Notes under the pieces: generated by a model
Told to the model about the DNA's origin: nothing
Seen by the model: the letters and a program-made list of their open reading frames with translations, nothing else
The model's database searches: none
Position numbers and translations under genes: made by a program
DNA from: Eisenbergiella porci
GTDB taxonomy: Bacteria > Bacillota > Clostridia > Lachnospirales > Lachnospiraceae
DNA: 64,000 nucleotides
NCBI RefSeq assembly: GCF_009696275.1
Contig: NZ_VUMI01000004.1
Location: 62,001-126,000 of the forward strand
Direction: 5' to 3'
Part shown: positions 44,765 through 53,053 of the stretch, piece by piece
How positions within the stretch are numbered: the stretch's first letter is position 1
How the letters are laid out: each line of letters begins with the position of its first letter

Positions 44765-46210
44765 ATGAGGAAAAAGTTTTTAGCTGTTTTTCTGACAGCA
44801 GTAATGACAGCATCTATGCTGGCAGGGTGCGGCAGCAGCGCTGCATCAGGAGAGGGCGCCGGAGAGGCACCTGCGGACAGCGGCACTGAAGCGAATCTTA
44901 CCGAAGAGGTGGCTGAGGGGGAGTCTGCAGCTGAGGCTGAAGCGGATGCGGTTACCACCGTGGGAGATCCCAACGGAACACATATGGAATGCTGGTCCTT
45001 TGTAGAAGCACACAACACGTTTTATGCAAAGATGGTTGAAAAATGGAATACGGAAAATCCCGACAAAACAATTGAAATCACTTTCACCACATACCCCTAT
45101 TCGGATATGCATACGAAGCTGCTGACCTCCCTGACGGCCGGCACTGGCGCTCCGGATATCTGTGATGTGGAAATGGGGCAGGTTCCGAACGTATATGCGG
45201 GACTTGATACCTGGCTGTATCCTCTTGATGAGGCTATGAGCCCTTATGCGGCGGATATGCTGACCTCCCGTCTGGATGCCTATAAGGGATCGGATGGAAA
45301 GCAGTATGGCGCACCCTTCCATGTAGGCGCTACGGTAATGTATTACAACATGGCCGTTCTGGAAGAAGCAGGAATCACACAGGCGGATGTTGACGCTGTG
45401 GTAACCTGGGCTGATTATCAGGCGCTTGGTGAGAAATACCTTGAAGCAATTGGTAAGCCCGATGGAAAATACTGGACCTCCGTTGATACAGCAGGTGTTG
45501 ACTGGATGTGGATTGCAATGGCGGAATATGGTGAAGACTGGACAGGCGGAAGCAGTGATGCAACAGCAAATGTACAGCTTGATTCCGTTAAAACAATGCT
45601 TACAATGCAGCAGGATTGGATCAACTCCGGTCTGGCAGAGGTATCCCCTGACGGCCATGTAGACCTTGAGGCAGGTTTCCAGAATATCCTGGATCACAAT
45701 ATCGTTTCCTTCCCGAAGGCTATGTGGTATATGAGCCGTTTTATTAACTACATGCCTGAAGAAAAGGGCAACTGGTACATTGCCAAATGTCCTGTATTTG
45801 AAGAAGGTCAGGATTGCTCGGTCGGCATCGGCGGAACAGGCACTGTTGTGACAAATCAGGCGGCGGATACGGCGCTGGCGGCAGATTTCCTTTGCTATGC
45901 GAAGATGTCTCCGGAAGGTGAAACGATGATTTGGGAAGACCTCGGATTTGATGTATGCAATACTTCTCTTTGGTCGGATGATGCTTTTGCCCATGACGAA
46001 AGCAACCAGTACAATACCTTCTTCAGAAATTATCCTTATGATGTGCTTAACAGCATTAAGGATCAAATCGGAACAATCATGACGGTTAAAATCAGTCCTA
46101 CGATTAATGAGCAGTTCTGCAATATTACTTTAAATGACGTACTTGAGAACGGTGTTGATGTTGACGAAGCTCTTAAGGCGGCGCAGGATGTAGTGGCGCT
46201 TGAACAGTAA
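44765..46210 (+). CDS. Sugar ABC transporter substrate-binding lipoprotein (probable arabino-oligosaccharide)
   Basis: A 481-residue family 1 solute-binding protein with lipobox MLAGC (C22) and an acidic Ala/Glu-rich linker to about residue 65. CAGGAGGTAGAGTT fixes the ATG at 44765; an in-frame TTG at 44711 lacks a ribosome site. By position behind an extracellular arabinanase and before two CUT1 permeases it probably binds arabino-oligosaccharides, like AraN; this is inference from context. Confidence 0.88.
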   Translation: MRKKFLAVFLTAVMTASMLAGCGSSAASGEGAGEAPADSGTEANLTEEVAEGESAAEAEADAVTTVGDPNGTHMECWSFVEAHNTFYAKMVEKWNTENPDKTIEITFTTYPYSDMHTKLLTSLTAGTGAPDICDVEMGQVPNVYAGLDTWLYPLDEAMSPYAADMLTSRLDAYKGSDGKQYGAPFHVGATVMYYNMAVLEEAGITQADVDAVVTWADYQALGEKYLEAIGKPDGKYWTSVDTAGVDWMWIAMAEYGEDWTGGSSDATANVQLDSVKTMLTMQQDWINSGLAEVSPDGHVDLEAGFQNILDHNIVSFPKAMWYMSRFINYMPEEKGNWYIAKCPVFEEGQDCSVGIGGTGTVVTNQAADTALAADFLCYAKMSPEGETMIWEDLGFDVCNTSLWSDDAFAHDESNQYNTFFRNYPYDVLNSIKDQIGTIMTVKISPTINEQFCNITLNDVLENGVDVDEALKAAQDVVALEQ

Positions 46211-46374
46211 CCCGTCGGAGAAACAGGTTTTAACAGTTAACTGAAGGTATTTATGAGGTGTCTGGAGCAAGAGGTGTAACAGTTCAGTTCAGTGGACTGC
46301 AGCCAGAAGTTTTCCAGGCACTCTCATTTATACCCAATTCGATTGGAAGGCATTTCCTACAAGGAGTGAGTATT

Positions 46375-47271
46375 GTGAAGATAAAAAAATTTCTATATTC
46401 ACAAAAAGTAGCACCATATGTTTTTGTATTGCCATTTATAGTAAGCTTTTTGTTATTTTGGGTATATCCGCTGTGCAGCACGGTGATTATGAGCTTTCAG
46501 GATATTGGGCCTGCGACAACGGAATGGGTGGGATTTAAAAATTTTTCCAAGCTTTTGAAGGATACTGTATTCCATACGGCTATTTTAAATAGTGCGGAAT
46601 ATATGCTCCTGACACTCGTTTTCTTAATCCCTTTCCCAATGCTGTTTGCAGTGCTTATTGATTCAAGGCTGGTTAAGGCAAAGGGGTTGTGGAAAGCATG
46701 CTTATATTTGCCTGCGTTAACTTCTGTTGTAATTTCGGGGACACTGTTCAGGCTTATGTTTTCCGAGTACCATACGGGCCAGATGAATATCATAACCGCC
46801 GCCCTTGGCCTGGGAACCTTTAAGTGGCTGAAGGCCAAGGCGACAGGGCTGATGGCTCTGCTGGTGGTTTGCTGTTGGAGATGGACAGGAGTTAATATGC
46901 TTTATTTTATCTCCGGACTGAAGTCGATTGATACCAGTCTGTATGAGTCTGCGGAGATAGACGGTGCTTCCTCCTTCCAGAAATTCCGCTATATTACGAT
47001 TCCTTTGATTAAGCCGACCTCTATTTATGTCCTTACAATCAGTATTTATGCAGGCCTGGCGATGTTTATGGAATCCTATATGTTATGGGCCGGACCGGAT
47101 TCACCCAATAACATCGGTCTGACTATTGTCGGTTATCTCTATAAGCGCGGCATCACTAAAAATGATCTTGGCTATGGAAGTGCAGTTGGTCTGGTGCTCC
47201 TTGTGATTGCCCTTGTTATCAATGTTGTTCAGCTTGTACTGAATGGAACATTCAAGAAGGAGGAGAGATGA
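46375..47271 (+). CDS. Sugar ABC transporter permease (AraP/MalF-like)
   Basis: A 298-residue, six-helix CUT1 permease with EAA loop YESAEIDGASSFQKFRYITIP. The start is the GTG at 46375: AAGGAG (46361-46366) lies 8 nt upstream, and the first residues MKIKKFLYSQKVAPY fit family N-termini, whereas an in-frame extension to 46258 contains no hydrophobic or conserved sequence. It stops 1 nt before the next permease gene. Confidence 0.9.
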   Translation: MKIKKFLYSQKVAPYVFVLPFIVSFLLFWVYPLCSTVIMSFQDIGPATTEWVGFKNFSKLLKDTVFHTAILNSAEYMLLTLVFLIPFPMLFAVLIDSRLVKAKGLWKACLYLPALTSVVISGTLFRLMFSEYHTGQMNIITAALGLGTFKWLKAKATGLMALLVVCCWRWTGVNMLYFISGLKSIDTSLYESAEIDGASSFQKFRYITIPLIKPTSIYVLTISIYAGLAMFMESYMLWAGPDSPNNIGLTIVGYLYKRGITKNDLGYGSAVGLVLLVIALVINVVQLVLNGTFKKEER

Positions 47272-47272
47272 T

Positions 47273-48157
47273 ATGGCTGAAAAAAAGAATGAAGCCGACG
47301 CAGGCAAAAAAGCCCGCAAAAAAAGCAGTGTTCTGACTGTCCTTGCCACCTGCTGGTTTGCGATTCTCTCCCTGATAATAATTTTCCCTCTTTTTGCCGG
47401 ACTGCTTGCATCCTTCCGCCCCGGCAAAGAATTAATCAGAAGGGGACTGAGTATTGACCTTGATATAAGCACTATGACACTGGACAACTATATTTACCTG
47501 TTTTCCGGAAACGTGGATTCCCAGAAATATTTTATGTGGTTTAAGAACAGTCTGGTTCTTACCTTTATTTCTGTTGTGGGAACGCTGCTTATCTGCTATC
47601 TGGTGGCCTATGGACTGTCAATGTATGAATACCCGCTGAAGAACTTCTTATTTTTCCTGGTAATAGCCACTATGATGGTTCCTTTTGAAATACTGATACT
47701 TCCCCTTTACAGGGAAATGATAACCCTGAAGCTTATTGATACTATGGCCGGAGTTGTGCTGCCCGGAATATGCGGCGCATCTACGATTTTCTTTTTCAGG
47801 CAGTATATGATAGGGCTGCCTAAAGAGCTTTTGGATGCCGGACGTATTGACGGGGCAACTGAATACGGCATCTGCTTTAAAATCATGCTTCCGATCACAA
47901 AGCCTGCTTTTGCGGCCATGTCGATACTGTGTGCCATGGGAGCATGGAATAATGTGCTCTGGCCAATGCTGGTATTCAGGGATGCCTCCAAATTTACGCT
48001 GCCCATAGGCCTGAATACGCTGCTGACGCCTTACGGGAACAACTATGATGTGCTCATCGCCGGATCCATGTTTGGTATTATCCCTGTATTCGTTGTATTC
48101 CTTTGCTTCCAGAAATACTTTATTGGCGGTATGACGGTTGGGGCCGTTAAGGGATAA
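47273..48157 (+). CDS. Sugar ABC transporter permease (AraQ/MalG-like)
   Basis: A 294-residue six-helix CUT1 permease with a basic N-terminus (KKARKKSSVLTVL), an EAA-type loop LLDAGRIDGATEYGICFKIM and the C-terminus GGMTVGAVKG. AAGGAGGAG gives the ATG at 47273. The group II intron begins at the very next base after its TAA stop, so the protein is intact. No ATPase gene accompanies it. Confidence 0.92.
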   Translation: MAEKKNEADAGKKARKKSSVLTVLATCWFAILSLIIIFPLFAGLLASFRPGKELIRRGLSIDLDISTMTLDNYIYLFSGNVDSQKYFMWFKNSLVLTFISVVGTLLICYLVAYGLSMYEYPLKNFLFFLVIATMMVPFEILILPLYREMITLKLIDTMAGVVLPGICGASTIFFFRQYMIGLPKELLDAGRIDGATEYGICFKIMLPITKPAFAAMSILCAMGAWNNVLWPMLVFRDASKFTLPIGLNTLLTPYGNNYDVLIAGSMFGIIPVFVVFLCFQKYFIGGMTVGAVKG

Positions 48158-48520
48158 GTGCGCCCAGAAAAGGGCGGATGGTTTAGCGGGTGGAACACCC
48201 GCACGGCAAAGCGTAGCGAGCTGCCGTTAGTGAGTCTTGAGTGTTGCCTGGTAACAGGCAGGGCTAAGCGTAGACAACAAGGAAGCAGGGTTGCAATGCT
48301 ATTGAGCCCCGAAATTTTACAGAGTTCCAGAGGCCAACGTAGTTTATCCATACGGAAGGCAGCATCACGGCATGCGATAACGCGAGTGTGTCGTGGCTCT
48401 GGCGGGGTCTGAGGGCCAATCATGCTTTACAATGACCATCCAGTCAACTGGGGAGAGCCTGTGGTCTCTTGAAAAGTTTTTTTCAAGTATGACGTACAAC
48501 AATAAAACGGAGGAAATCAA

Positions 48521-48679
48521 ATGGACCACAGGCAGTCGGATGCGGGTACAGTACCAAAGAAACCGGTAATGACGGCGGAGGGAAGGCCTGCACATAATAA
48601 CACTCTTTCTGAGGACACATTTACCGTACTCAGGGACGGAGGAATAGATGGAAACGAAATTAGAAAGAATAGCAGATAA
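48521..48679 (+). CDS. 52-residue leader ORF overlapping the intron RT start
   Basis: An ATG after GGAGGAAATCAA opens a 52-codon frame (MDHRQSDAGTVPKKPVMTAE and onward) that stops at 48679, 32 nt inside the reverse transcriptase gene and in another frame. It may couple translation to the RT gene or feed it by frameshifting. It resembles no domain. Confidence 0.4.
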   Translation: MDHRQSDAGTVPKKPVMTAEGRPAHNNTLSEDTFTVLRDGGIDGNEIRKNSR

Positions 48680-49946
48680 GTCGGCCCAAGAAAGCCGGCC
48701 CATATTCACCTCGCTGTACCACTTGCTGAATGAGGAACTACTGCTTCAATGTCATAAAGAATTAGATGGAAAGAAAGCAGTAGGAATTGATGAAATGACC
48801 AAAGAGGAATACAGCCGTAACCTGGAGGAAAACATCAGAAACCTGGTGGAAAGGCTGAGGAATAAGGCCTATAAACCGAAGCCGTCCCTGCGTGTATACA
48901 TACCAAAAGCCAATGGAAAGAAGCGTCCTCTGGGCATAGCAGCCTATGAAGATAAGATAGTACAGTCAGGGCTGAAGAAGATACTGGAAGCAGTATATGG
49001 ACCGAAGTTTCAGGAGAACATGTATGGATTCCGCCCGAACAGAAGCTGCCATATGGCAATCAAAGCCCTCTGCACAAGCATCATAAGGAAACGAATTAAT
49101 TACGTAGTGGATGCAGACATCAAAGGATTCTTTGACCATATGAGCCATGAATGGACCCTTAAATTTGTGGGATATTATATCCAAGACCCGAACCTCCTGA
49201 ACCTGATAAAGAAGTACCTGAAAGCGGGAGTACTGGAGGATGGGAAATATCAGACAAATGAAGCGGGAAGCGCCCAGGGAAACATTATCAGCCCGGTACT
49301 GGCCAATATCTATATGCACCATGTACTGGTATTATGGTACAAAAAGTACTTTGAGAAACAAGGAATAGGAGAGAGCTTTTTGGTGGTGTACGCGGATGAC
49401 TACCTGGCAGGATTTGAAGAGAAGTCAGAAGCGGAGCGGTACTATGAAGAAATGCAGAAGCGATTGGGAAAATACGGGTTGGAAATAGAGACGAGTAAAA
49501 GCCGTCTGTTGGAATTTGGGAGATACGCGAAGGAGAGAAGGAAGCGGAGAGGGAAGGGAAAACCGGAAACCTTTGACTTCCTGGGCTTCACATTCTATTG
49601 TGGGGAGACGCAGGCAGGAAAGTTCTGTGTAAAAGCGAAAACGAGCGGAAAGCGGATGAGAACGAAGCTGAAAGAGACGGAAGAGTGGCTGAAGAAGAAC
49701 CGGACAAAGCCCCTAAAGGAGCTGATGCCGGCCCTGAACCGAAAACTGACAGGCCACTACCGCTACTATGGAATAACGTACAACATCCATGCGCTGGTAA
49801 AGTATCACTACTACATAACAAAAATGTTATATCGGTGGATGAATCGGAGAAGCCAGAAGAGAAGCTATAACTGGGAGGGATTCAAGCAGATGCTGGAATA
49901 TTACCCGCTGGCATATCCGAAAAGATACTATAATCTCTATGCGTAG
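48648..49946 (+). CDS. ltrA: Group II intron reverse transcriptase/maturase
   Basis: A 432-residue protein needed for splicing and retrohoming. Reverse transcriptase blocks include YIPKANGKKRPLGI, YGFRPNRSCHMAI, the GNIISPVLANIYMH block and catalytic YADD (248-251). It is followed by the thumb/maturase X domain (LKELMPALNRKLTGHYRYYG). No HNH endonuclease domain follows, so homing would rely on priming without second-strand cleavage. GGAGGAATAG precedes the ATG. All motifs are intact, so the intron may be active. Confidence 0.95.
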   Translation: METKLERIADKSAQESRPIFTSLYHLLNEELLLQCHKELDGKKAVGIDEMTKEEYSRNLEENIRNLVERLRNKAYKPKPSLRVYIPKANGKKRPLGIAAYEDKIVQSGLKKILEAVYGPKFQENMYGFRPNRSCHMAIKALCTSIIRKRINYVVDADIKGFFDHMSHEWTLKFVGYYIQDPNLLNLIKKYLKAGVLEDGKYQTNEAGSAQGNIISPVLANIYMHHVLVLWYKKYFEKQGIGESFLVVYADDYLAGFEEKSEAERYYEEMQKRLGKYGLEIETSKSRLLEFGRYAKERRKRRGKGKPETFDFLGFTFYCGETQAGKFCVKAKTSGKRMRTKLKETEEWLKKNRTKPLKELMPALNRKLTGHYRYYGITYNIHALVKYHYYITKMLYRWMNRRSQKRSYNWEGFKQMLEYYPLAYPKRYYNLYA

Positions 49947-50089
49947 ACAGAAACTGTGAAAGTTATTATGAAGAGCCGTATGCGGGAAAGCCGCACGTAC
50001 GGTTCTGGAAAGGACTTCATATCGTGAGATATGATTTTACTAAACAAAAATACATATATAATTGTGAAAATCTTCAGATCCTATAAAGA

Positions 50090-50123
50090 CGATTGCTGCA
50101 GTTAGCTGCGGCAGTCGTTTTTT
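50090..50123 (+). terminator. Terminator of the intron-interrupted ABC operon
   Basis: A 12-bp stem (CGATTGCTGCAG with CTGCGGCAGTCG, wobble pairs included), loop TTAG, six T. It is the original 3' end of the importer operon, now displaced by the intron. Confidence 0.88.
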
Positions 50124-50184
50124 GATCAATTAGATTTGCAGCGGCAGGAGGTAAATTCATGCAGGAGGTAATTCTATTTTTAAC

Positions 50185-50237
50185 TTGCAATAATCGAACA
50201 TATGTACTATAATATGAAAAAGGAGAACGAATGTTCG
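50185..50237 (+). promoter_or_regulatory. Promoter with LexA (SOS) boxes
   Basis: TTGCAA (50185-50190) and TATAAT (50208-50213) are separated by 17 bp. CGAACATATGTACT (50195-50208) fills the spacer and AGAACGAATGTTCG (50224-50237) covers the early transcript. The Gram-positive LexA consensus is CGAAC-N4-GTTCG; the first keeps the left half-site and the second the right half-site plus GAAC. SOS control of the repair genes behind it is likely. Confidence 0.7.
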
Positions 50238-50286
50238 ATAAATAGGCGCTTAAAATACGGCGCCGTTTGAGCGGAGAGACAGGAAT

Positions 50287-51633
50287 ATGGATTACTCAAT
50301 AGCCGACAGACAGATGAGCATTATGGATAAGCTGGGTATTCTTACGGATGCTGCAAAGTATGATGTGGCATGCACCAGCAGCGGAAATGAACGAAAGGGA
50401 GACGGGACAGGTATGGGCAATACCATTAAGGCGGGGATATGCCACAGCTTTTCCGGGGACGGTCGTTGTATCAGCCTGCTGAAGATCCTGTTCACCAACG
50501 AGTGCATTTATGACTGCAAATACTGCGTGAACAGATGCTCCAATGATGTGCCCAGGGTATCCTTTACGCCTGATGAGGTTTGCAGGTTAACTATAGAATT
50601 TTACAGGCGCAATTATATAGAGGGGCTTTTTTTAAGCTCCGGAATCCTTTACAGTCCGGATTATACCATGGAGCTTTTGTATCAGACGCTGTATAAGCTG
50701 CGCAGGGAATATAATTTCCAGGGCTATATTCACGTGAAGGCAATCCCGGGGGCCAATCAGGAGCTGGTGAGGATGACGGGCTTCCTGGCGGACAGGATGA
50801 GCATAAACCTGGAGCTGCCTACGGCGGAGGGCCTGAAGAAGCTGGCGCCCAACAAGCACAGGAAGAATATCCTCACGCCCATGCGCCTCATACAGAATGG
50901 AATTGCCGTCAATAAGAATGAAGTGGCCGTATACAGGCATGCGCCGGTTTTTGTGCCCGCAGGACAGTCCACGCAGATGATTATCGGGGCTACGCCGGAG
51001 AATGATTACCAGATTATGTCGGTGGCACAGAACCTTTATGATAAGTTCAGCCTGAAGCGGGTTTTTTATTCCGCATTCGTACAGGTAAATGAGGATAAGG
51101 ATCTTCCGGCGCTTCCGGGAGGGCCGCCGCTTTTGCGGGAGCACAGGCTTTATCAGGCGGACTGGCTGCTGCGTTTTTACGGCTTCCGTGCCGATGAACT
51201 GCTGGATGAGAAAAGGCCTAATTTTAATGTGCTTCTTGACCCCAAGGAGGACTGGGCGCTGCGCCACCTGGAATTTTTCCCTGTGGAGATCAACCGGGCG
51301 GATTACCAGGTCCTTCTCCGGGTGCCGGGAATCGGGGTGAAGAGTGCGCAGAGGATTGTAAAGGCAAGAAGAAACGGGAACCTGTGCTTTGAGGATTTGA
51401 AGCGGATAGGAGTCGTACTGAAGCGGGCGCTGTATTTTATTACCTGCAGCGGTCATATGATGTATAAAACGAAGATAGAAGAGGATTATATCACACGGAA
51501 TCTGCTGGCGGTGAAGGAAAAGCTTCCCGCGGAGGCGGGTGGCATGACCTACAGACAGCTTTCCCTGTTTGATGATGTCCGTTTTGCCCCGCAGCGGCAG
51601 GAGATCAGACAGGCGGCGAAAATGGCTTATTAA
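50287..51633 (+). CDS. Radical SAM protein, putative DNA modification/repair
   Basis: A 448-residue radical SAM enzyme with the iron-sulfur motif CIYDCKYC (C73, C77, C80). A helix-hairpin-helix near residue 346 (RVPGIGVKSAQRIVKAR) suggests DNA binding. This is the family annotated as putative DNA modification/repair radical SAM protein (TIGR03916, from memory), which is regularly paired with the DUF4130 protein encoded next and in some bacteria with a uracil-DNA-glycosylase-like domain. The reaction is unknown. LexA-type sites in its promoter support a role in DNA damage response. Confidence 0.88.
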   Translation: MDYSIADRQMSIMDKLGILTDAAKYDVACTSSGNERKGDGTGMGNTIKAGICHSFSGDGRCISLLKILFTNECIYDCKYCVNRCSNDVPRVSFTPDEVCRLTIEFYRRNYIEGLFLSSGILYSPDYTMELLYQTLYKLRREYNFQGYIHVKAIPGANQELVRMTGFLADRMSINLELPTAEGLKKLAPNKHRKNILTPMRLIQNGIAVNKNEVAVYRHAPVFVPAGQSTQMIIGATPENDYQIMSVAQNLYDKFSLKRVFYSAFVQVNEDKDLPALPGGPPLLREHRLYQADWLLRFYGFRADELLDEKRPNFNVLLDPKEDWALRHLEFFPVEINRADYQVLLRVPGIGVKSAQRIVKARRNGNLCFEDLKRIGVVLKRALYFITCSGHMMYKTKIEEDYITRNLLAVKEKLPAEAGGMTYRQLSLFDDVRFAPQRQEIRQAAKMAY

Positions 51634-51683
51634 GTACCCTCCGGGTCTAACAGTTACAGGTGATGGAGTCAGGTGGATGGCAT

Positions 51684-52484
51684 ATGGAAAAGATACTGAT
51701 ATGTGAGGATTCCCAGGAGGGGATTTTTACGGGAATATATGAGGCTTATGCGCAGAAATGTGATCATGACAGTACGCGGATTCAGCTGGGAGAGGAAGGA
51801 AATCTGTGTTTATTTGCCGAATACAGGGAAATTGTGCCGGACATACAGAAGGCAGACAAGGTAAGACGGACGATACTCACAAGGTTTGGGGAAGAATGCT
51901 ATGAACAGATCTGTTATGCGCTGTCTTCCTGGGAAACGGATAAAGGGCAGGCTGTCTACCAGACTGTTGTGGAAGGGCTGAAGGGACGGATTAGGGGAAG
52001 TCTGATGGATCATCTGGGAAACCGCTATGTCTACCGTGCTTTTGAACTGAGCAGGGCGGCCGGGAATGAGGCCCATCATCTGCTGGGCTTCCTCAGGTTT
52101 GAGGAAACGGCCGGAGGCATCCTGTTTGGGGAAATAGGGCCGAAGAATAATGTGGTGCCGTTTATGATGCCCCATTTTGCAGATCGTTTTCCAAAAGAGA
52201 ATTTCATTATCTTTGATAAGGGAAGGAAGCTTTATGGAATCCATCAGGCCGGTAAGTCCTGGTTTTTGGCGGGAATGGAGAACGGGCCGGAGAAACAGGA
52301 TCTGGAGTTTAGCGAGGAGGAAAGGCAGATTCAGGAACTTTTCAGGTATTTCTGCCGTAAGATAACGATAAAGGAAAGGGAAAATGAGAAACTGCAGCGG
52401 CAGATGCTTCCTTACAGGTTCCAAGATTATATGGTGGAATTTGTAAACAATGAGCAGAAGACAGGCCGGCGGAAAAGCCGGTAA
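51684..52484 (+). CDS. DUF4130 (TIGR03915-type) DNA metabolism protein
   Basis: A 266-residue partner of the radical SAM protein. The family core is visible in VYRAFELSRAAGNEAHHLLGFLRF, FGEIGPKNNVVPFMMPHFADR and FIIFDKGRKLYGIH. In proteobacteria a UDG-like domain is fused at the C-terminus; here the protein ends after a short helix (RFQDYMVEFVNN), so that domain is absent. Its ATG at 51684 follows AGGTGG, 50 bp behind the radical SAM gene. The molecular function is unknown. Confidence 0.85.
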   Translation: MEKILICEDSQEGIFTGIYEAYAQKCDHDSTRIQLGEEGNLCLFAEYREIVPDIQKADKVRRTILTRFGEECYEQICYALSSWETDKGQAVYQTVVEGLKGRIRGSLMDHLGNRYVYRAFELSRAAGNEAHHLLGFLRFEETAGGILFGEIGPKNNVVPFMMPHFADRFPKENFIIFDKGRKLYGIHQAGKSWFLAGMENGPEKQDLEFSEEERQIQELFRYFCRKITIKERENEKLQRQMLPYRFQDYMVEFVNNEQKTGRRKSR

Positions 52485-52592
52485 CTGCCGGGTATCACAC
52501 TTTTAAACAAAAAAAGAGTTTGATTTTGCTCCGCAGGTGACATTATGCAGTATGGCTGTATTTACTGTCATTTTATGTAGAAAAATGGGGGG

Positions 52593-52620
52593 TTTACATT
52601 TACCGCCAATGCTGTATAAT
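52593..52620 (+). promoter_or_regulatory. Promoter of HPr-like gene
   Basis: TTTACA (52593-52598) and TATAAT (52615-52620) are separated by 16 bp. Confidence 0.6.
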
Positions 52621-52696
52621 ATGATAAATCTAAGAAGGTACACGGCGAAAATGCCGTGTTTGTAGCAGTTTCTATTTTATGAAAGGATGAAAGTGT

Positions 52697-52942
52697 GTGG
52701 TAAGTATGAATGGAATCAATCAGTATAAAATTGTGCTGAGACCGGACGAGGTGCAGGAATTTGTAAATGAAGCCTCAAGGTATGATTTCGATATTGACAT
52801 AGCGTATAACAGCTATGTAGTAGACGCTAAATCTATTCTTGGTGTTTATGGCCTGGACCTTACCCGTGTGTTAACCGTATCCTGCCATGGGTACGATAAA
52901 AAATTTGAAAACTACCTCAGAAAATTTGCAATGGCCGGTTAA
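52697..52942 (+). CDS. HPr-like protein lacking the phosphorylatable histidine
   Basis: An 81-residue protein whose second half follows the HPr fold pattern (DFDIDIAYNSYVVDAKSILG, then VYGLDL and a C-terminal amphipathic helix region). The N-terminal HARPA motif with His15 is absent: the corresponding part reads LRPDEVQEFVNEASRY, with no His before residue 60. It cannot act as a PTS phosphocarrier in the usual way. The Ser46 region AKSILG is kept. GTG at 52697 has AGGATG at suitable distance; ATG at 52706 is the alternative. It is monocistronic with its own terminator. Confidence 0.82.
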   Translation: MVSMNGINQYKIVLRPDEVQEFVNEASRYDFDIDIAYNSYVVDAKSILGVYGLDLTRVLTVSCHGYDKKFENYLRKFAMAG

Positions 52943-52969
52943 CTGTCTTTCCAAAGCATAATGGATTTG

Positions 52970-53013
52970 ACTCCCTGTAAAGAAGTGTGTACTATCTTTA
53001 TAGGGAGTTTTTT
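52970..53013 (+). terminator. Terminator after HPr-like gene
   Basis: A 14-bp stem (52970-52983 with 52995-53008, one G-T pair) followed by five more T. Confidence 0.9.
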
Positions 53014-53053
53014 GATTCTTTTTACAGGCAACAAATAAGGAGGACGGCTTAAC

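Larger units (their letters stand above)
48158..50041 (+). mobile_element. Group II intron with reverse transcriptase
   Basis: It begins GTGCGCCCAG immediately after the permease TAA, the standard 5' end of bacterial group II introns. A structured region of about 360 nt (domain I onward) precedes the reverse transcriptase gene. Domain V is recognisable at 49973-50005 (GAGCCGTATGCGGGAAAG through ACGGTTC), followed by a domain VI hairpin TCATATC/GATATGA. The 3' end is near 50041; the exact base is uncertain. TTATCC at 48344-48349 could be EBS1, complementary to GGATAA at 48152-48157. The downstream terminator at 50090 belongs to the interrupted operon. Confidence 0.9.

Noticed and set aside
44846-46066. 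406-codon minus-strand open frame
   Set aside because: Antisense to the sugar-binding lipoprotein; composition is that of a shadow frame.
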